In this document: in pieces, positions 17,146-24,619 of the stretch
How positions within the stretch are numbered: position 1 is the stretch's first letter
Layout of the letters: every line of letters starts with the position of its first letter
Source: CAZSPL01 sp964608735
GTDB taxonomy: Bacteria > JAJVIF01 > JAPKYR01 > CAZSPL01
Direction: 5' to 3'
Assembly: GCA_964608735.1 (NCBI GenBank)
Contig: CAZSPL010000010.1
Span: forward strand, 1-35,150
Length of the DNA stretch: 35,150 nucleotides
Notes under the pieces: generated by a model
Seen by the model: the letters and a program-made list of their open reading frames with translations, nothing else
The model's database searches: none
What the model was told of the DNA's origin: nothing
Position numbers and translations under genes: made by a program

Positions 17146-18927
17146 CTATACTCCCATCCGGTTAATTAAAGTATCGAGGAGCTCGTCGACAACACTCACT
17201 ATTCTTGCCGCGCCCTCGTACAGCCGCTGGAATTCGATAATCTTCGTGGCTTCTTCATCGAGATTGACGCCGCTGATCGATTCCCGCTGGTTCGTAAGCT
17301 GTGTGATGAGCATGTCCTGGTTCGCGACGAGGCGTTTCTGCGCCTGGGATTTCGAGCCGAGGGATGATACCAGCTCGTTGAAGTAGTCTTCGAGCGTGGT
17401 TCCCTGCACGGCAGTTTGGAAATCTTCGAGGGTGGCGATGGCGAGGGCGTTTGAATTGTCGCCCACGCCGGGGAAGATGTCATCGCCGGGATCGAGCGCG
17501 GCGGCGATGACGTCGAGGTTGCTTTGGATAAGGTCGGTCAGATCGATCCTCTCGGCGGCGTTACCATAGAGCTCGTTGGCGGCGGTATAGTTTAGCGTCG
17601 CGGTATTCAGCCCGGTGAAGGTGAGGAAGTTGGAGGAACCGACGATAATGTCGATCCCGTCATCTTCCTTCGCGGGATTGTACAGGTCGAACGTCACCGC
17701 CGTATTGCCCGCGGCATCGCTCCATAACGACGCTCTTACCGAATGCTGGGCTGCGTTGATCCGCTCGAACAAGTCATCGAGTGTAATCGAGTTGTCCGGG
17801 CTGACATCTTCGTAGGTGATATTTACCCGCGTCCCCTGCACATCAAAGAAACCCTCGGTAATGCCGAGTTCGAAAAGCGTCGTGTCTCCCGTCGTGCCCG
17901 CGGGGAGGAATGTGTCTCCCGTAAGTCTCGCGGTGCGCAGGTCGTCGAAGAACGAACGTCCGCGCGCGCCGTCGAGGCCCCATCCCTGGATATGCTGGTA
18001 GTTGATCCTGTTAATGAGCGCCGACGCAAGCGTGTCGAGCCGGTCCTGGAATTCCGGCATGACTTCGTCGCGCGCTTTGAAAAGGCCTTTCAGTTCGCCG
18101 CCGGTAAGTACGGGCACGATGTCGTTCAGCACCCTGATCGTGATGATGTTCCCCTCTTCGATGCGCTTTTGGATCGGCGTGACGGAATCGCGCTCGACTA
18201 TGCGTATCGCGCCTATCATCACCGTCATCGAGGCGTCGGTCTCCTCGATGGTGTTGACCGAGATTATCTGCGAAAGCTGCTCGACAAGCAGATCGCGCTG
18301 ATCTCTCAGGTCGTTGGCGTGGTCGCCAAGGCCTTCGACAGCCATGACCTGCTTGTTCAGGTCGGCGATCTGCGAAAGCAGATTGTTGACTTCATCCACT
18401 TTCAGCTCGACCTGCGTATTTGTATCCTCGCGTATTTCCTTCAACCGCGAATCGTAGTCGTGGAAATATCCCGTGAGGATTGTTGCCTTTTCCCTGAGGT
18501 TGGCGCGGGTGCTCGCGAGTTCGGGGTCGTTGGCGAGGTCGTTCCAGCTCGCGAAGAATTCGGTTATGGCATTGCCGAGGCCGCTTTCGGAGGGCTCGTC
18601 GAAAAGCACTTCGAGGTTGTCATACACCTGATTGAGCGCGGTGTAGCTTCCCTGGTCGCCGACCTGGTTACGGATGATATGGTCGAGGAACGAGTCCCTG
18701 ATACGATTGATGGATGCTACTTCGACGCCGGTCCCGAGCTGCTGTTTGTATCCGCCTTTCACGAAGGAAGGATATGCGAGGGGAGGAGCGGGCCTGAGCT
18801 CGGCCCTCTGGCGTGAATAGCCGGGACGTCCCGCGTTCGCTATGTTGTGGGAAATGATCTGCAGGTTGGTCTGGCTTGTCATCATCGCCCGGCGGGCGAT
18901 ATCAAGGGCGAGATATGATGTCGGCAA
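17146..18927 (-). CDS. flgK: Flagellar hook-associated protein 1 (FlgK)
   Basis: FlgK is the first hook-filament junction protein. The 593-residue product starts with the flagellar rod/hook N-terminus (LDIARRAMMTSQTNLQIISHN then IANAGRPGYSRQ) and has the FlgK pattern LFDEPSESGLGNAITEFFASWNDLA and a D0 C-terminal coiled coil (LDEEATKIIEFQRLYEGAARI). Length is in the normal range. It starts with TTG at 18927; AGGGAGGTG is seven to eight bases upstream, inside the spacer after flgN, and no ATG or GTG fits the conserved N-terminus. It lies between flgN (14-base gap) and flgL (three-base gap) in one operon. Confidence 0.95.
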   Translation of the reverse strand: MPTSYLALDIARRAMMTSQTNLQIISHNIANAGRPGYSRQRAELRPAPPLAYPSFVKGGYKQQLGTGVEVASINRIRDSFLDHIIRNQVGDQGSYTALNQVYDNLEVLFDEPSESGLGNAITEFFASWNDLANDPELASTRANLREKATILTGYFHDYDSRLKEIREDTNTQVELKVDEVNNLLSQIADLNKQVMAVEGLGDHANDLRDQRDLLVEQLSQIISVNTIEETDASMTVMIGAIRIVERDSVTPIQKRIEEGNIITIRVLNDIVPVLTGGELKGLFKARDEVMPEFQDRLDTLASALINRINYQHIQGWGLDGARGRSFFDDLRTARLTGDTFLPAGTTGDTTLFELGITEGFFDVQGTRVNITYEDVSPDNSITLDDLFERINAAQHSVRASLWSDAAGNTAVTFDLYNPAKEDDGIDIIVGSSNFLTFTGLNTATLNYTAANELYGNAAERIDLTDLIQSNLDVIAAALDPGDDIFPGVGDNSNALAIATLEDFQTAVQGTTLEDYFNELVSSLGSKSQAQKRLVANQDMLITQLTNQRESISGVNLDEEATKIIEFQRLYEGAARIVSVVDELLDTLINRMGV

Positions 18928-18941
18928 TGCGTTTCACCTCC

Positions 18942-19469
18942 CTACGCGCGGCCTTCGTACAACCCGGAATCGCGTCCGTCATGCGACGGCCCGTCCGCGG
19001 TATAGCCGGTGGCATCGCCACCGGCGGCGCTCAATAGAAGCCTGAGCGAGAATTCGTGGAATTCGAGCGCCTGGCCTACGAGGGTAAGATTCAGCTGGTT
19101 GTGGTGGTCGACCATATTGATATGCCCGGCGAGTTCGATACGCAGTTTGCGTAGGTCTTCGAGGGCATCGGATTCTTCGTCGGTCAGTTCGACATTCGCG
19201 AGGTAATCCTCGAGGGACGAGAAGTTGGTCAACGGAACACTATCGATGCCGCATTCGCGCAGGAAGTCCATCCGCTGATGTTCGAGCTTGCGGACTTCGG
19301 CGGCGATGATCTCGTTCTCCCTGCAATGCCGCTCGATGGCGCCGTTGTCGCATGCCACGAGGGCGTCGCGCAGGGCGACGGCGTTTGCGGCGAGCCGCTT
19401 GTGATTCTCAACTTGCCTGGAAAGAATTTCGTTGAGCCCGTCAAGGCTCGACTTGATTTCTTTAAGCAT
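18942..19469 (-). CDS. flgN: FlgN-type flagellar export chaperone
   Basis: FlgN binds unassembled FlgK and FlgL and delivers them to the flagellar export gate. The 175-residue protein is almost entirely helical and hydrophilic, with heptad-like spacing in LNEILSRQVENHKRLAANAV and LRKLRIELAGHINMVDHHNQ, and a loose Gly/Ser/Asp-rich tail. Sequence signatures of FlgN are weak, but length, helical character and position directly before flgK and flgL are typical. GGAGGAG lies about five bases before the ATG. The stop is followed by the Shine-Dalgarno of flgK. It is separated from flgM by a terminator, so it begins the flgN-flgK-flgL unit. Confidence 0.85.
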   Translation of the reverse strand: MLKEIKSSLDGLNEILSRQVENHKRLAANAVALRDALVACDNGAIERHCRENEIIAAEVRKLEHQRMDFLRECGIDSVPLTNFSSLEDYLANVELTDEESDALEDLRKLRIELAGHINMVDHHNQLNLTLVGQALEFHEFSLRLLLSAAGGDATGYTADGPSHDGRDSGLYEGRA

Positions 19470-19608
19470 TCACTCCTCCTCCCCGGCACGGCCGGAGTGT
19501 GCGCTTCATATTTAACATGCACGCCAACGGAATTAACCGCCGAACTCCCGCATGTTTTTCATGCTATGTTCCCACGTGATTTAATCGGCATTTTCAGGGA
19601 GATATTGA

Positions 19609-19638
19609 GAAAAAAACGGGCCCCCGAAGGAGCCCGTT
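19609..19638 (-). terminator. Intrinsic terminator after flgM
   Basis: Read on the minus strand, an ACGGGC..GCCCGT stem with a CTTCGGGG-type loop is followed by TTTTTT. It lies about 25 bases after the flgM stop and would limit read-through into flgN. Confidence 0.8.
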
Positions 19639-19659
19639 GTGTTTTCCGATGTGTTGTGT

Positions 19660-19941
19660 TTACTCGCCGAGGATCTTCTTCGCGATATCGTGCGACGGGA
19701 CATTGTAGTTTCCCTTCTCGACGCGGTCCTGGATTTCGCGGAGCAGTTCATCCCGCACGGGATCGGTCTGCTTCGACAAGTCGGCCTGCAATGCGGCTCG
19801 CAGCTTGGCATCATCCGCAAGCTTCACCTGGTCGGGTTGCTTGAGGAGCTTGGAGTCGGTTCGTTTGACCTCTCCGGGCTGGGGTCCCTGGACCTTGCGG
19901 ACCTTGGGAAACAGCGTTGAAAATATTTCTGTAATCTTCAT
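19660..19941 (-). CDS. flgM: Anti-sigma-28 factor FlgM
   Basis: FlgM holds the flagellar sigma factor FliA (sigma-28) inactive until the hook is complete and FlgM is exported. The 93-residue protein has the family layout: MKITEI start, a basic disordered first half (KVRKVQGPQ.., KRTDSKLL), a VKLADDAKL segment and the sigma-binding C-terminal helices (VRDELLREIQDRVEKGNYNV, then HDIAKKIL). ATG 19941 is chosen because it gives the standard MKI start; a GTG at 19965 would add eight residues. Upstream on the same strand is a sigma-28-like promoter and downstream a terminator, so it may be a single-gene unit. Confidence 0.9.
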   Translation of the reverse strand: MKITEIFSTLFPKVRKVQGPQPGEVKRTDSKLLKQPDQVKLADDAKLRAALQADLSKQTDPVRDELLREIQDRVEKGNYNVPSHDIAKKILGE

Positions 19942-19988
19942 AATTTCCGCCGGCCTCCGTGCCACGCGATAGCATACCCCCAGAAAAT

Positions 19989-20014
19989 ATATCGGAATCC
20001 AACGCGAATACTTA
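19989..20014 (-). promoter_or_regulatory. Sigma-28-type promoter of flgM
   Basis: On the minus strand TAAG (20014-20011), 14 bases and TCCGATAT (19996-19989) closely match the sigma-28/sigma-D consensus TAAA-N14-16-GCCGATAT. It is 47 bases before ATG 19941. Autogenous control of flgM by FliA is known in other bacteria. Confidence 0.6.
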
Positions 20015-20091
20015 AGCCCGGGCGCGGATTTTCTTCAATCTCTATAGCTGATTGTACTGCCTTGAGCCTTCGGGCACAACCCGCGCGAAGG

Positions 20092-20505
20092 CTATTTCTT
20101 CTTGCGATAATGCAATACCATCGAGCGCTTTTTTCTTTCGGCATCATCAGCGGACGTTCCAGCCTGCTCGGGACTTCTGGACGATTTGATATCCGAGGAG
20201 ATTGATTGCTGGCATATAGGGCAATAGGCCCCCCTGGAGATGGGCTTCCCGCATTTGATGCATTCGAGAGGGAAGCCATCGAGATCCGCTGCTTCGATGG
20301 AGCCGTCACGGACGAACTCCCGTACCCTGCGTTCCTCGACGCCGGTCGCCTCGACCACCACCTGTATAGCCACTTTCGGATTGTCCTTGATGAAGTCCCT
20401 TACTTTGAGGTATTCACCCTCGCGCTCTTCATAGCAGGTTGGACAAAGTCCCCGTGACAGGTGACTCGCCATCTTGCCGCATAGTTTGCAATTCTTCGGT
20501 AGCAT
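20092..20505 (-). CDS. yvyF: YvyF-like flagellar-operon zinc-ribbon protein
   Basis: The 137-residue protein resembles YvyF of Bacillus, a flagellar-operon protein of unclear, probably regulatory role. Two four-cysteine zinc ribbons are visible: C6, C9, C21, C24 near the start and C82, C85, C95, C98 in the second half. Between them is a helix-turn-helix-like stretch (IQVVVEATGVEERRVREFVR). The tail is basic. The start at 20505 is needed to keep the first zinc cysteines, so the gene overlaps the end of the flgJ-like gene by 77 bases in another frame. The order yvyF-flgM-flgN-flgK-flgL matches Bacillus, which supports the call. Confidence 0.85.
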   Translation of the reverse strand: MLPKNCKLCGKMASHLSRGLCPTCYEEREGEYLKVRDFIKDNPKVAIQVVVEATGVEERRVREFVRDGSIEAADLDGFPLECIKCGKPISRGAYCPICQQSISSDIKSSRSPEQAGTSADDAERKKRSMVLHYRKKK

Positions 20506-20950
20506 CCGAATTATCCTTGTTCTCTTTTATTTCCCCTCTCATATTAATATCTGATTCAAGCATATCAGCGATACCGAGGGGGGACGTCTTGCAGGCTTCC
20601 TCGGCGGCAGCATCGATGAACATCTCGATGTACATCTTCGATGCGTAGCTGTCGCCGAACAGCCCGGAACTGAGCCGGGAGTTGAAAGCTTGCTTGAAGA
20701 CAAGGGCGAGGAGGAAGGATTCGAACGTTGTAACGGCTTCTTCGATGGAGTTCCCGCTTTCCAGAGGGGAGCGTCCGCCGGTCGGCGGAGATTGAATGCC
20801 CGAGAGCACGGCCTCAAACGAGCGGGCCGGCGGGATTCCCACGTTGCGCGCGGTATCCGGCGTACGTACGCTCGCCGCGGTTTCGGGCAGGATGTAGCTG
20901 TCCAGCGGCGGAAGCTTGATAGGGCAGGATAGTGTGTCTCCGTTAGTCAC
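20429..20950 (-). CDS. flgJ: FlgJ-like rod-binding protein without hydrolase domain
   Basis: The 173-residue protein has a low-complexity N-terminal part followed by a rod-binding domain: FESFLLALVFKQAFNSRL, GLFGDSYASKMYIEMFID and SPLGIADML match the first domain of FlgJ, which caps the growing flagellar rod. The muramidase domain of enterobacterial FlgJ is absent, as in many phyla. The start is GTG 20950 with no Shine-Dalgarno; an overlapping ATG two bases upstream meets a stop at once. The last 25 codons overlap yvyF. It is the first gene of the minus-strand flagellar cluster. Confidence 0.82.
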   Translation of the reverse strand: MTNGDTLSCPIKLPPLDSYILPETAASVRTPDTARNVGIPPARSFEAVLSGIQSPPTGGRSPLESGNSIEEAVTTFESFLLALVFKQAFNSRLSSGLFGDSYASKMYIEMFIDAAAEEACKTSPLGIADMLESDINMRGEIKENKDNSDATEELQTMRQDGESPVTGTLSNLL

Positions 20951-21137
20951 ATGTTTTTATTCGAACCAAAGCGAGTCCTCTTTAGGGGGGATGATGTATA
21001 AAAAGGAATCGAATGATGGGTTCCGCGGGCTGACATCCCACGGCGAACGGCGTCCACCTCTACGGCAAGAGCTTTAAATCCGCGCGTAAAAATGCTATTT
21101 TCGGCTGTTACCATAAGTTTTCCCGGGACTTGCACGG

Positions 21138-21728
21138 GTGAAGGCAGGTGCGGAGATAGACCGCAACAAGATCGAAGACGGCGTGAAGCTCATCCTTGAG
21201 GGAATAGGTGAGGACCTTGGCCGCGAGGGGCTAATCGGCACGCCTGAAAGAGTGTGGCGTATGTACGAGGAGATCCTCAACGGCAAGGAAATTGATATGT
21301 CCGCCATCCTCGAACGGACGTTTTACGAGCAACACGATGAGATGGTCCTCGTCAAGGATATCCCGTTCTTCTCCATATGCGAGCATCACCTGCTGCCGTT
21401 CCTCGGCAAGGCGCATATCGGTTACATCCCGAAAGGGCATGTCGTGGGGGTAAGCAAGATGGTCCGGGTGCTGAAAGCCGAGGCCATGAAGCTCCAGTTG
21501 CAGGAGAGGCTGACGAAAAATGTAGCGGATATATTGATGAGGGAATTGAATCCCACCGGTGTGGGTGTTGTGGTCGAGGCGGAGCATTTGTGCATGTCCA
21601 TCCGCGGTGTGAAATCGTTCGGAGCGAAGATGGTCACGTCGGCCATGCGCGGCGGATTCCGTTCTCACGAGACGACGCGGGCGGAATTCCTGTCGCTGAT
21701 AGGATACAAGGGTAGTAATTCGCGGTAG
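21138..21728 (+). CDS. folE: GTP cyclohydrolase I (type IA)
   Basis: The enzyme turns GTP into dihydroneopterin triphosphate, the first step to folate (or to queuosine and pterins). The 196-residue protein has the full motif set: GLIGTPERVWRMY (31-43), SICEHHLLPF (79-88) with zinc ligands Cys81 and His84 and catalytic His83, the VVGVSKMVR segment (102-110), and EHLCMSIRGV (149-158) with the third zinc ligand Cys152. Length is typical. The start is GTG 21138 with a weak GGGA upstream. It stands alone; the neighbouring flgJ gene is divergent and the cytochrome has its own promoter. Confidence 0.95.
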   Translation: MKAGAEIDRNKIEDGVKLILEGIGEDLGREGLIGTPERVWRMYEEILNGKEIDMSAILERTFYEQHDEMVLVKDIPFFSICEHHLLPFLGKAHIGYIPKGHVVGVSKMVRVLKAEAMKLQLQERLTKNVADILMRELNPTGVGVVVEAEHLCMSIRGVKSFGAKMVTSAMRGGFRSHETTRAEFLSLIGYKGSNSR

Positions 21729-21741
21729 AAGTGATATTTTT

Positions 21742-21771
21742 AATAAAATCGTATTATATCGAATTATATCG
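21742..21771. repeat. Three 10-bp direct repeats, AT-rich with TCG ends
   Basis: AATAAAATCG, TATTATATCG and AATTATATCG follow each other without gaps, one helical turn apart, just after folE and about 170 bases before the cytochrome promoter. The gap 21729-22043 otherwise holds only the promoter and leader of the cytochrome gene. They may be a phased binding site or bent DNA. Confidence 0.5.
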
Positions 21772-21939
21772 CATTAGACTTGCTTATCCATTTTACGGCA
21801 AGGATATCGCGACATATCCCGTAATCCTTTTCAAATGGGGGATACAGGGATTCGGTATCGGATAGTGATTGAATCCGGGTTTGAGATATTTTGTGGAAAT
21901 CATCCGGCGCGCGGCTGGACGATAGCGCTCGATGTTCGG

Positions 21940-21968
21940 TTGACAAAGCATTGGAATTTCGTTATAGT
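21940..21968 (+). promoter_or_regulatory. Sigma-70-type promoter of the pentahaem cytochrome gene
   Basis: TTGACA (21940-21945) and TATAGT (21963-21968) are separated by exactly 17 bases. The predicted start near 21975 gives a leader of about 70 bases. Confidence 0.8.
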
Positions 21969-21982
21969 GTCGCAATTATTCG

Positions 21983-22008
21983 AAGCCCCGTGGGCTTGAA
22001 ATATTTTT
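21983..22008 (+). promoter_or_regulatory. Leader hairpin followed by a T-tract
   Basis: AAGCCC and GGGCTT pair over a three-base loop, followed by GAAATATTTTTG, between the promoter and the cytochrome start. The stem is only six base pairs, so it is at best a weak attenuator. Confidence 0.3.
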
Positions 22009-22043
22009 GCTTTAACCTCACTAAAGAAGAGGTATGGTGATCA

Positions 22044-23555
22044 ATGCTTAGACGCTCATCATCCCGGTATTTCATTGTCTTCCTCCTTGTGGTTCTGCTT
22101 GCCGCTTTCATGGCTGAAAGCATAATGGCAAGGCCGGCCACGCGGGTCAATCCCCGGATGGAGGATCCCGCCCAGATCGTGGATGCCAACCTGAAATTCG
22201 TGGTATCCAGCGATTCTCCATTCGAACCGACCTCCAACTGCAAGCAGTGCCATCGGGCCCTTACCGAGGAATGGTACGATTCCATGCTCTACCATGCATG
22301 GCGCGACCCGTTCTTCCAGGAAGCCTACGAGGCTTATGTCTACTTCCTCGAAAGCCCGGAGCCTTCACCGGCGTTCATCCCCATCGTGGAAGCCGAAGAG
22401 GCGCAGATGCGTGAGCGTCCCGGCAAGCGCAAGGAGCAGATGCGTCCCCCGGAGGAGCCCTTCAAGGTCGAACTGAATGTTCTCAAGGTACGCCAGGATG
22501 TTATCGGCCAGGAACTCCACGGCAATGGCAAGCTTCTTCCTGAGGGCATTGTTGCCAACAAGATGCAGACCAACTGCCTTAAGTGCCATGCCCCCGGCGC
22601 CGATTTCACCATGGACGGGGAGATGACTCTCGAGAGCAACAATGAGGGTGTTTTCTGCGATTACTGCCACCTCATTGTCGACCGCTCCGATGAGGGCTAT
22701 CTTATTTTCCCGCTGTGTAAAATCAAGCAGGGCCCATACATCGAACCGGTGACAGCATCGCATCCGGTTGAATTCTCGAGCCTGCATGCATCGTCGGAGT
22801 TCTGCAAGAACTGCCACCAGTATACGAACCCCGCGGGGATAAAGGTGCTGGACACGCATAGTGAGTGGAAAGTAGGCCCCTATGCCCAGGCGAGCGACCC
22901 GACGACCTGTCAGGACTGCCACATGCCGGCATATCGCGGCAGGGCATCGGTGGCGGGCGATGTACGAGAGATCGTCCACAGCCACTATTTCGCCGGCGGA
23001 CATAACCGCGGATTCATGATCGACGCGGCTACCTGCAATATCGGCGATATCGAAGTCACCGAAGAAGAAGACGCTTCCGGCGACATCGCAAGCTACCATA
23101 TCACCGTGCCAGTGGATGTAGCCAACGAGCGGGCGGGACACGATTTCCCGACCGGTTGGCCGCTTCGCCAGCTTGTGCTTGTGGTAAGGCTTCGCGCCGA
23201 GGATAACATCGACAGCTACGATGAAGGCAAGATCGTCTACGAGAAGATCTTCGGAGATTTCTGGGGCAACCGCACATTCGATATGTGGGAGATCACCCAG
23301 GTGCTTGCCGACAACGAAACGTGGCAAGAGGATGGAATCTCGCGCGGCATAGGTCCGCTGATGGCGGGAGAAATCCGCACCGAGGATTTCGAGCTTACGC
23401 TCGATGCCTCTATGTATGATGAATTCGAAGACGGTGACCTCTACGTGACGGCGCAGTTGTACTACAGGCTGACGCCCGAAGGATACACTGCCAGGACAGA
23501 CCTGCCATCGCCGTTCAGGATCCATGCCGATGTTGAATATGTAATGCTTCCATAA
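22044..23555 (+). CDS. Exported pentahaem c-type cytochrome
   Basis: The 503-residue protein has an N-terminal signal or anchor helix (9-23) and five CxxCH haem-binding motifs: CKQCH (66-70), CLKCH (178-182), CDYCH (205-209), CKNCH (254-258) and CQDCH (289-293). Spare His residues around them could be distal ligands. Residues about 300-503 have no haem motif and look beta-rich (DIASYHITVPVDVANERAGH, then DFPTGWPLRQLVLVVRL). The haem half recalls the cytochrome c554/multihaem family; the fusion partner is not recognised. It acts outside the inner membrane in electron transfer. It has its own promoter and terminator. Confidence 0.88.
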   Translation: MLRRSSSRYFIVFLLVVLLAAFMAESIMARPATRVNPRMEDPAQIVDANLKFVVSSDSPFEPTSNCKQCHRALTEEWYDSMLYHAWRDPFFQEAYEAYVYFLESPEPSPAFIPIVEAEEAQMRERPGKRKEQMRPPEEPFKVELNVLKVRQDVIGQELHGNGKLLPEGIVANKMQTNCLKCHAPGADFTMDGEMTLESNNEGVFCDYCHLIVDRSDEGYLIFPLCKIKQGPYIEPVTASHPVEFSSLHASSEFCKNCHQYTNPAGIKVLDTHSEWKVGPYAQASDPTTCQDCHMPAYRGRASVAGDVREIVHSHYFAGGHNRGFMIDAATCNIGDIEVTEEEDASGDIASYHITVPVDVANERAGHDFPTGWPLRQLVLVVRLRAEDNIDSYDEGKIVYEKIFGDFWGNRTFDMWEITQVLADNETWQEDGISRGIGPLMAGEIRTEDFELTLDASMYDEFEDGDLYVTAQLYYRLTPEGYTARTDLPSPFRIHADVEYVMLP

Positions 23556-23580
23556 GAAGGTAACTGAGTATCAGATATAA

Positions 23581-23613
23581 AAGGCTCCCCGTTGAAGGGA
23601 GCCTTTTGTTATT
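23581..23613 (+). terminator. Intrinsic terminator after the cytochrome gene
   Basis: A nine-bp perfect stem AAGGCTCCC / GGGAGCCTT with a seven-base loop is followed by TTGTTATT, 26 bases after the stop codon. Confidence 0.85.
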
Positions 23614-23752
23614 CGCCCGGGCGCGGGGAAAAGTGGGATATCGATGCATTGATGCCCTTGCCAAGGTATTGCTTTCATGGTATCTTTCTCCGCCGCCGAT
23701 GTAAAACCTGCATCGATTGCGGCGAAAATAAATGGGGCTCGCATATGGACAA

Positions 23753-23827
23753 TCCGGCGTAGCTCAACGGTAGAGCAACCGGCTGTTAACCGGTTGGTTG
23801 GCGGTTCGAATCCGTCCGCCGGAGCCA
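23753..23827 (+). tRNA. tRNA-Asn (anticodon GTT)
   Basis: A full cloverleaf can be drawn: acceptor TCCGGCG / CGCCGGA, D-arm GCTC..GAGC, anticodon arm ACCGG-CTGTTAA-CCGGT with anticodon GTT at 23785-23787, T-arm GGCGG-TTCGAAT-CCGTC, discriminator G and an encoded CCA. The region 23614-23752 before it shows no gene. Confidence 0.97.
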
Positions 23828-23837
23828 TCGAAATGAT

Positions 23838-23868
23838 TTCCCCCTGTCGGAAGGCAGGGGCTTTTTTG
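23838..23868 (+). terminator. Intrinsic terminator after tRNA-Asn
   Basis: CCCCTG pairs with CAGGGG over an eight-base loop and is followed by CTTTTTTG, 11 bases after the tRNA CCA. From here to the promoter at 24061 no gene or clear signal is seen. Confidence 0.85.
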
Positions 23869-24060
23869 TGGAAATGTATAGACGTACCGGACTGTAGTGC
23901 CGGGGTGTGTTGTGCTCTGTGGGAGTATCCTGACTTCGACATCTGGTATCAAGCCACGATAATCGGGAATGATTGAACTTTGAATGTGGAAAAACCTGAG
24001 AACCTCGCATTACTTGTTATTACCCAAGGCTGTAAATTCTAAAAAAAGGCCTTTTATTAA

Positions 24061-24089
24061 TTGCCAAATAGTACTCATTATTGTATTAT
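24061..24089 (+). promoter_or_regulatory. Promoter of the PerR-like regulator gene
   Basis: TTGCCA (24061-24066) and TATTAT (24084-24089) are separated by 17 bases. The predicted start is near 24096, giving a leader of about 28 bases. Confidence 0.6.
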
Positions 24090-24110
24090 CAGGAATGTAA
24101 TTCATTATCA
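24086..24110. promoter_or_regulatory. Candidate PerR/Fur operator
   Basis: ATTATCA occurs at 24086-24092 and again at 24104-24110, and TAATTCATTA (24098-24107) is an inverted pair of TAAT/ATTA. The repeats cover the -10 box and start region. GATAAT-type hexamers are the building blocks of Fur boxes, so self-repression is plausible. Confidence 0.45.
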
Positions 24111-24123
24111 ATAGGGAAGGATT

Positions 24124-24528
24124 ATGGCGACGCAGAAAACCTTACGCGAGACTCGACAGAGGAGAACAATCCTTGAAGAGCTTCGCAAACTCAAGTCACA
24201 TCCCACGGCCGATGAAGTATACGAGATAGTAAGGAAGCAGATACCGCGTATAAGCCTCGGCACGGTATACCGTAATCTCGAGATACTGGCGGATTCCGGT
24301 CTTGTCATGAGGCTGGAGCATGGCTCGGGATGCTACAGGTTCGATGGTTTTTCCGATAACCATTATCACGTCAGGTGCGTTGAATGCGGCCGGGTCGATG
24401 ATGTCTCCAACGGGCCGATGGAAGGCATCGAGAAAGCAATCAAGAACAGATGCCATTACAAGATAATCACGCATCGGCTTGAGTTCCTCGGGATATGCCC
24501 GAAATGCCAGAGGGCGAAGTCGGGTTGA
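24124..24528 (+). CDS. Fur-family regulator, PerR-like
   Basis: The 134-residue protein has a winged-helix DNA-binding half (HPTADEVYEIV, ISLGTVYRNLEIL) and a dimerisation half with the structural zinc cysteines C85, C88, C125 and C128. Residues matching the metal-sensing site of Bacillus PerR are all present: His26, Asp74, His80, His82 and Asp93. The last is Asp as in peroxide sensors. It therefore probably represses oxidative-stress genes with Fe or Mn and is switched off by peroxide. GGGAAGGA is four bases before the ATG. Candidate operator repeats overlap its own promoter. No obvious target gene (catalase, rubrerythrin) is next to it; hflX follows after 91 bases. Confidence 0.88.
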   Translation: MATQKTLRETRQRRTILEELRKLKSHPTADEVYEIVRKQIPRISLGTVYRNLEILADSGLVMRLEHGSGCYRFDGFSDNHYHVRCVECGRVDDVSNGPMEGIEKAIKNRCHYKIITHRLEFLGICPKCQRAKSG

Positions 24529-24606
24529 TACCGTTCAATATCCCCGCATTATTTTTCAGGATGGATTCCGCGAAGCGTGTCGCGCGCTTCATTATTGCGA
24601 TGCGTG

Positions 24607-24612
24607 TATACT
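24607..24612 (+). promoter_or_regulatory. -10 box close to the hflX start
   Basis: TATACT ends eight bases before the ATG at 24620, so transcription would start at or next to the start codon. No good -35 is visible. No Shine-Dalgarno sequence lies between. Confidence 0.4.
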
Positions 24613-24619
24613 TTAACTG

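Noticed and set aside
17743..18816. Open frame of 357 codons antisense to flgK
   Set aside because: flgK is unambiguous on the other strand; this is a codon-bias shadow.
20958..20991. Second sigma-28-like site (TAAA-N15-TTCGAATA) before the flgJ-like gene
   Set aside because: Only half of the -10 matches and it would place the start on the GTG itself; too weak to annotate.
22034..22051. Five-codon mini-frame overlapping the cytochrome start
   Set aside because: Likely chance; no supporting pattern of attenuation codons.
22365..23525. Open frame of 386 codons antisense to the pentahaem cytochrome gene
   Set aside because: The + strand frame has five haem motifs, a signal peptide, promoter and terminator; the antisense frame has none of these.
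23677..23976. Possible small protein on + across tRNA-Asn
   Set aside because: Its sequence is the translation of the tRNA and its terminator, a well-known artefact.
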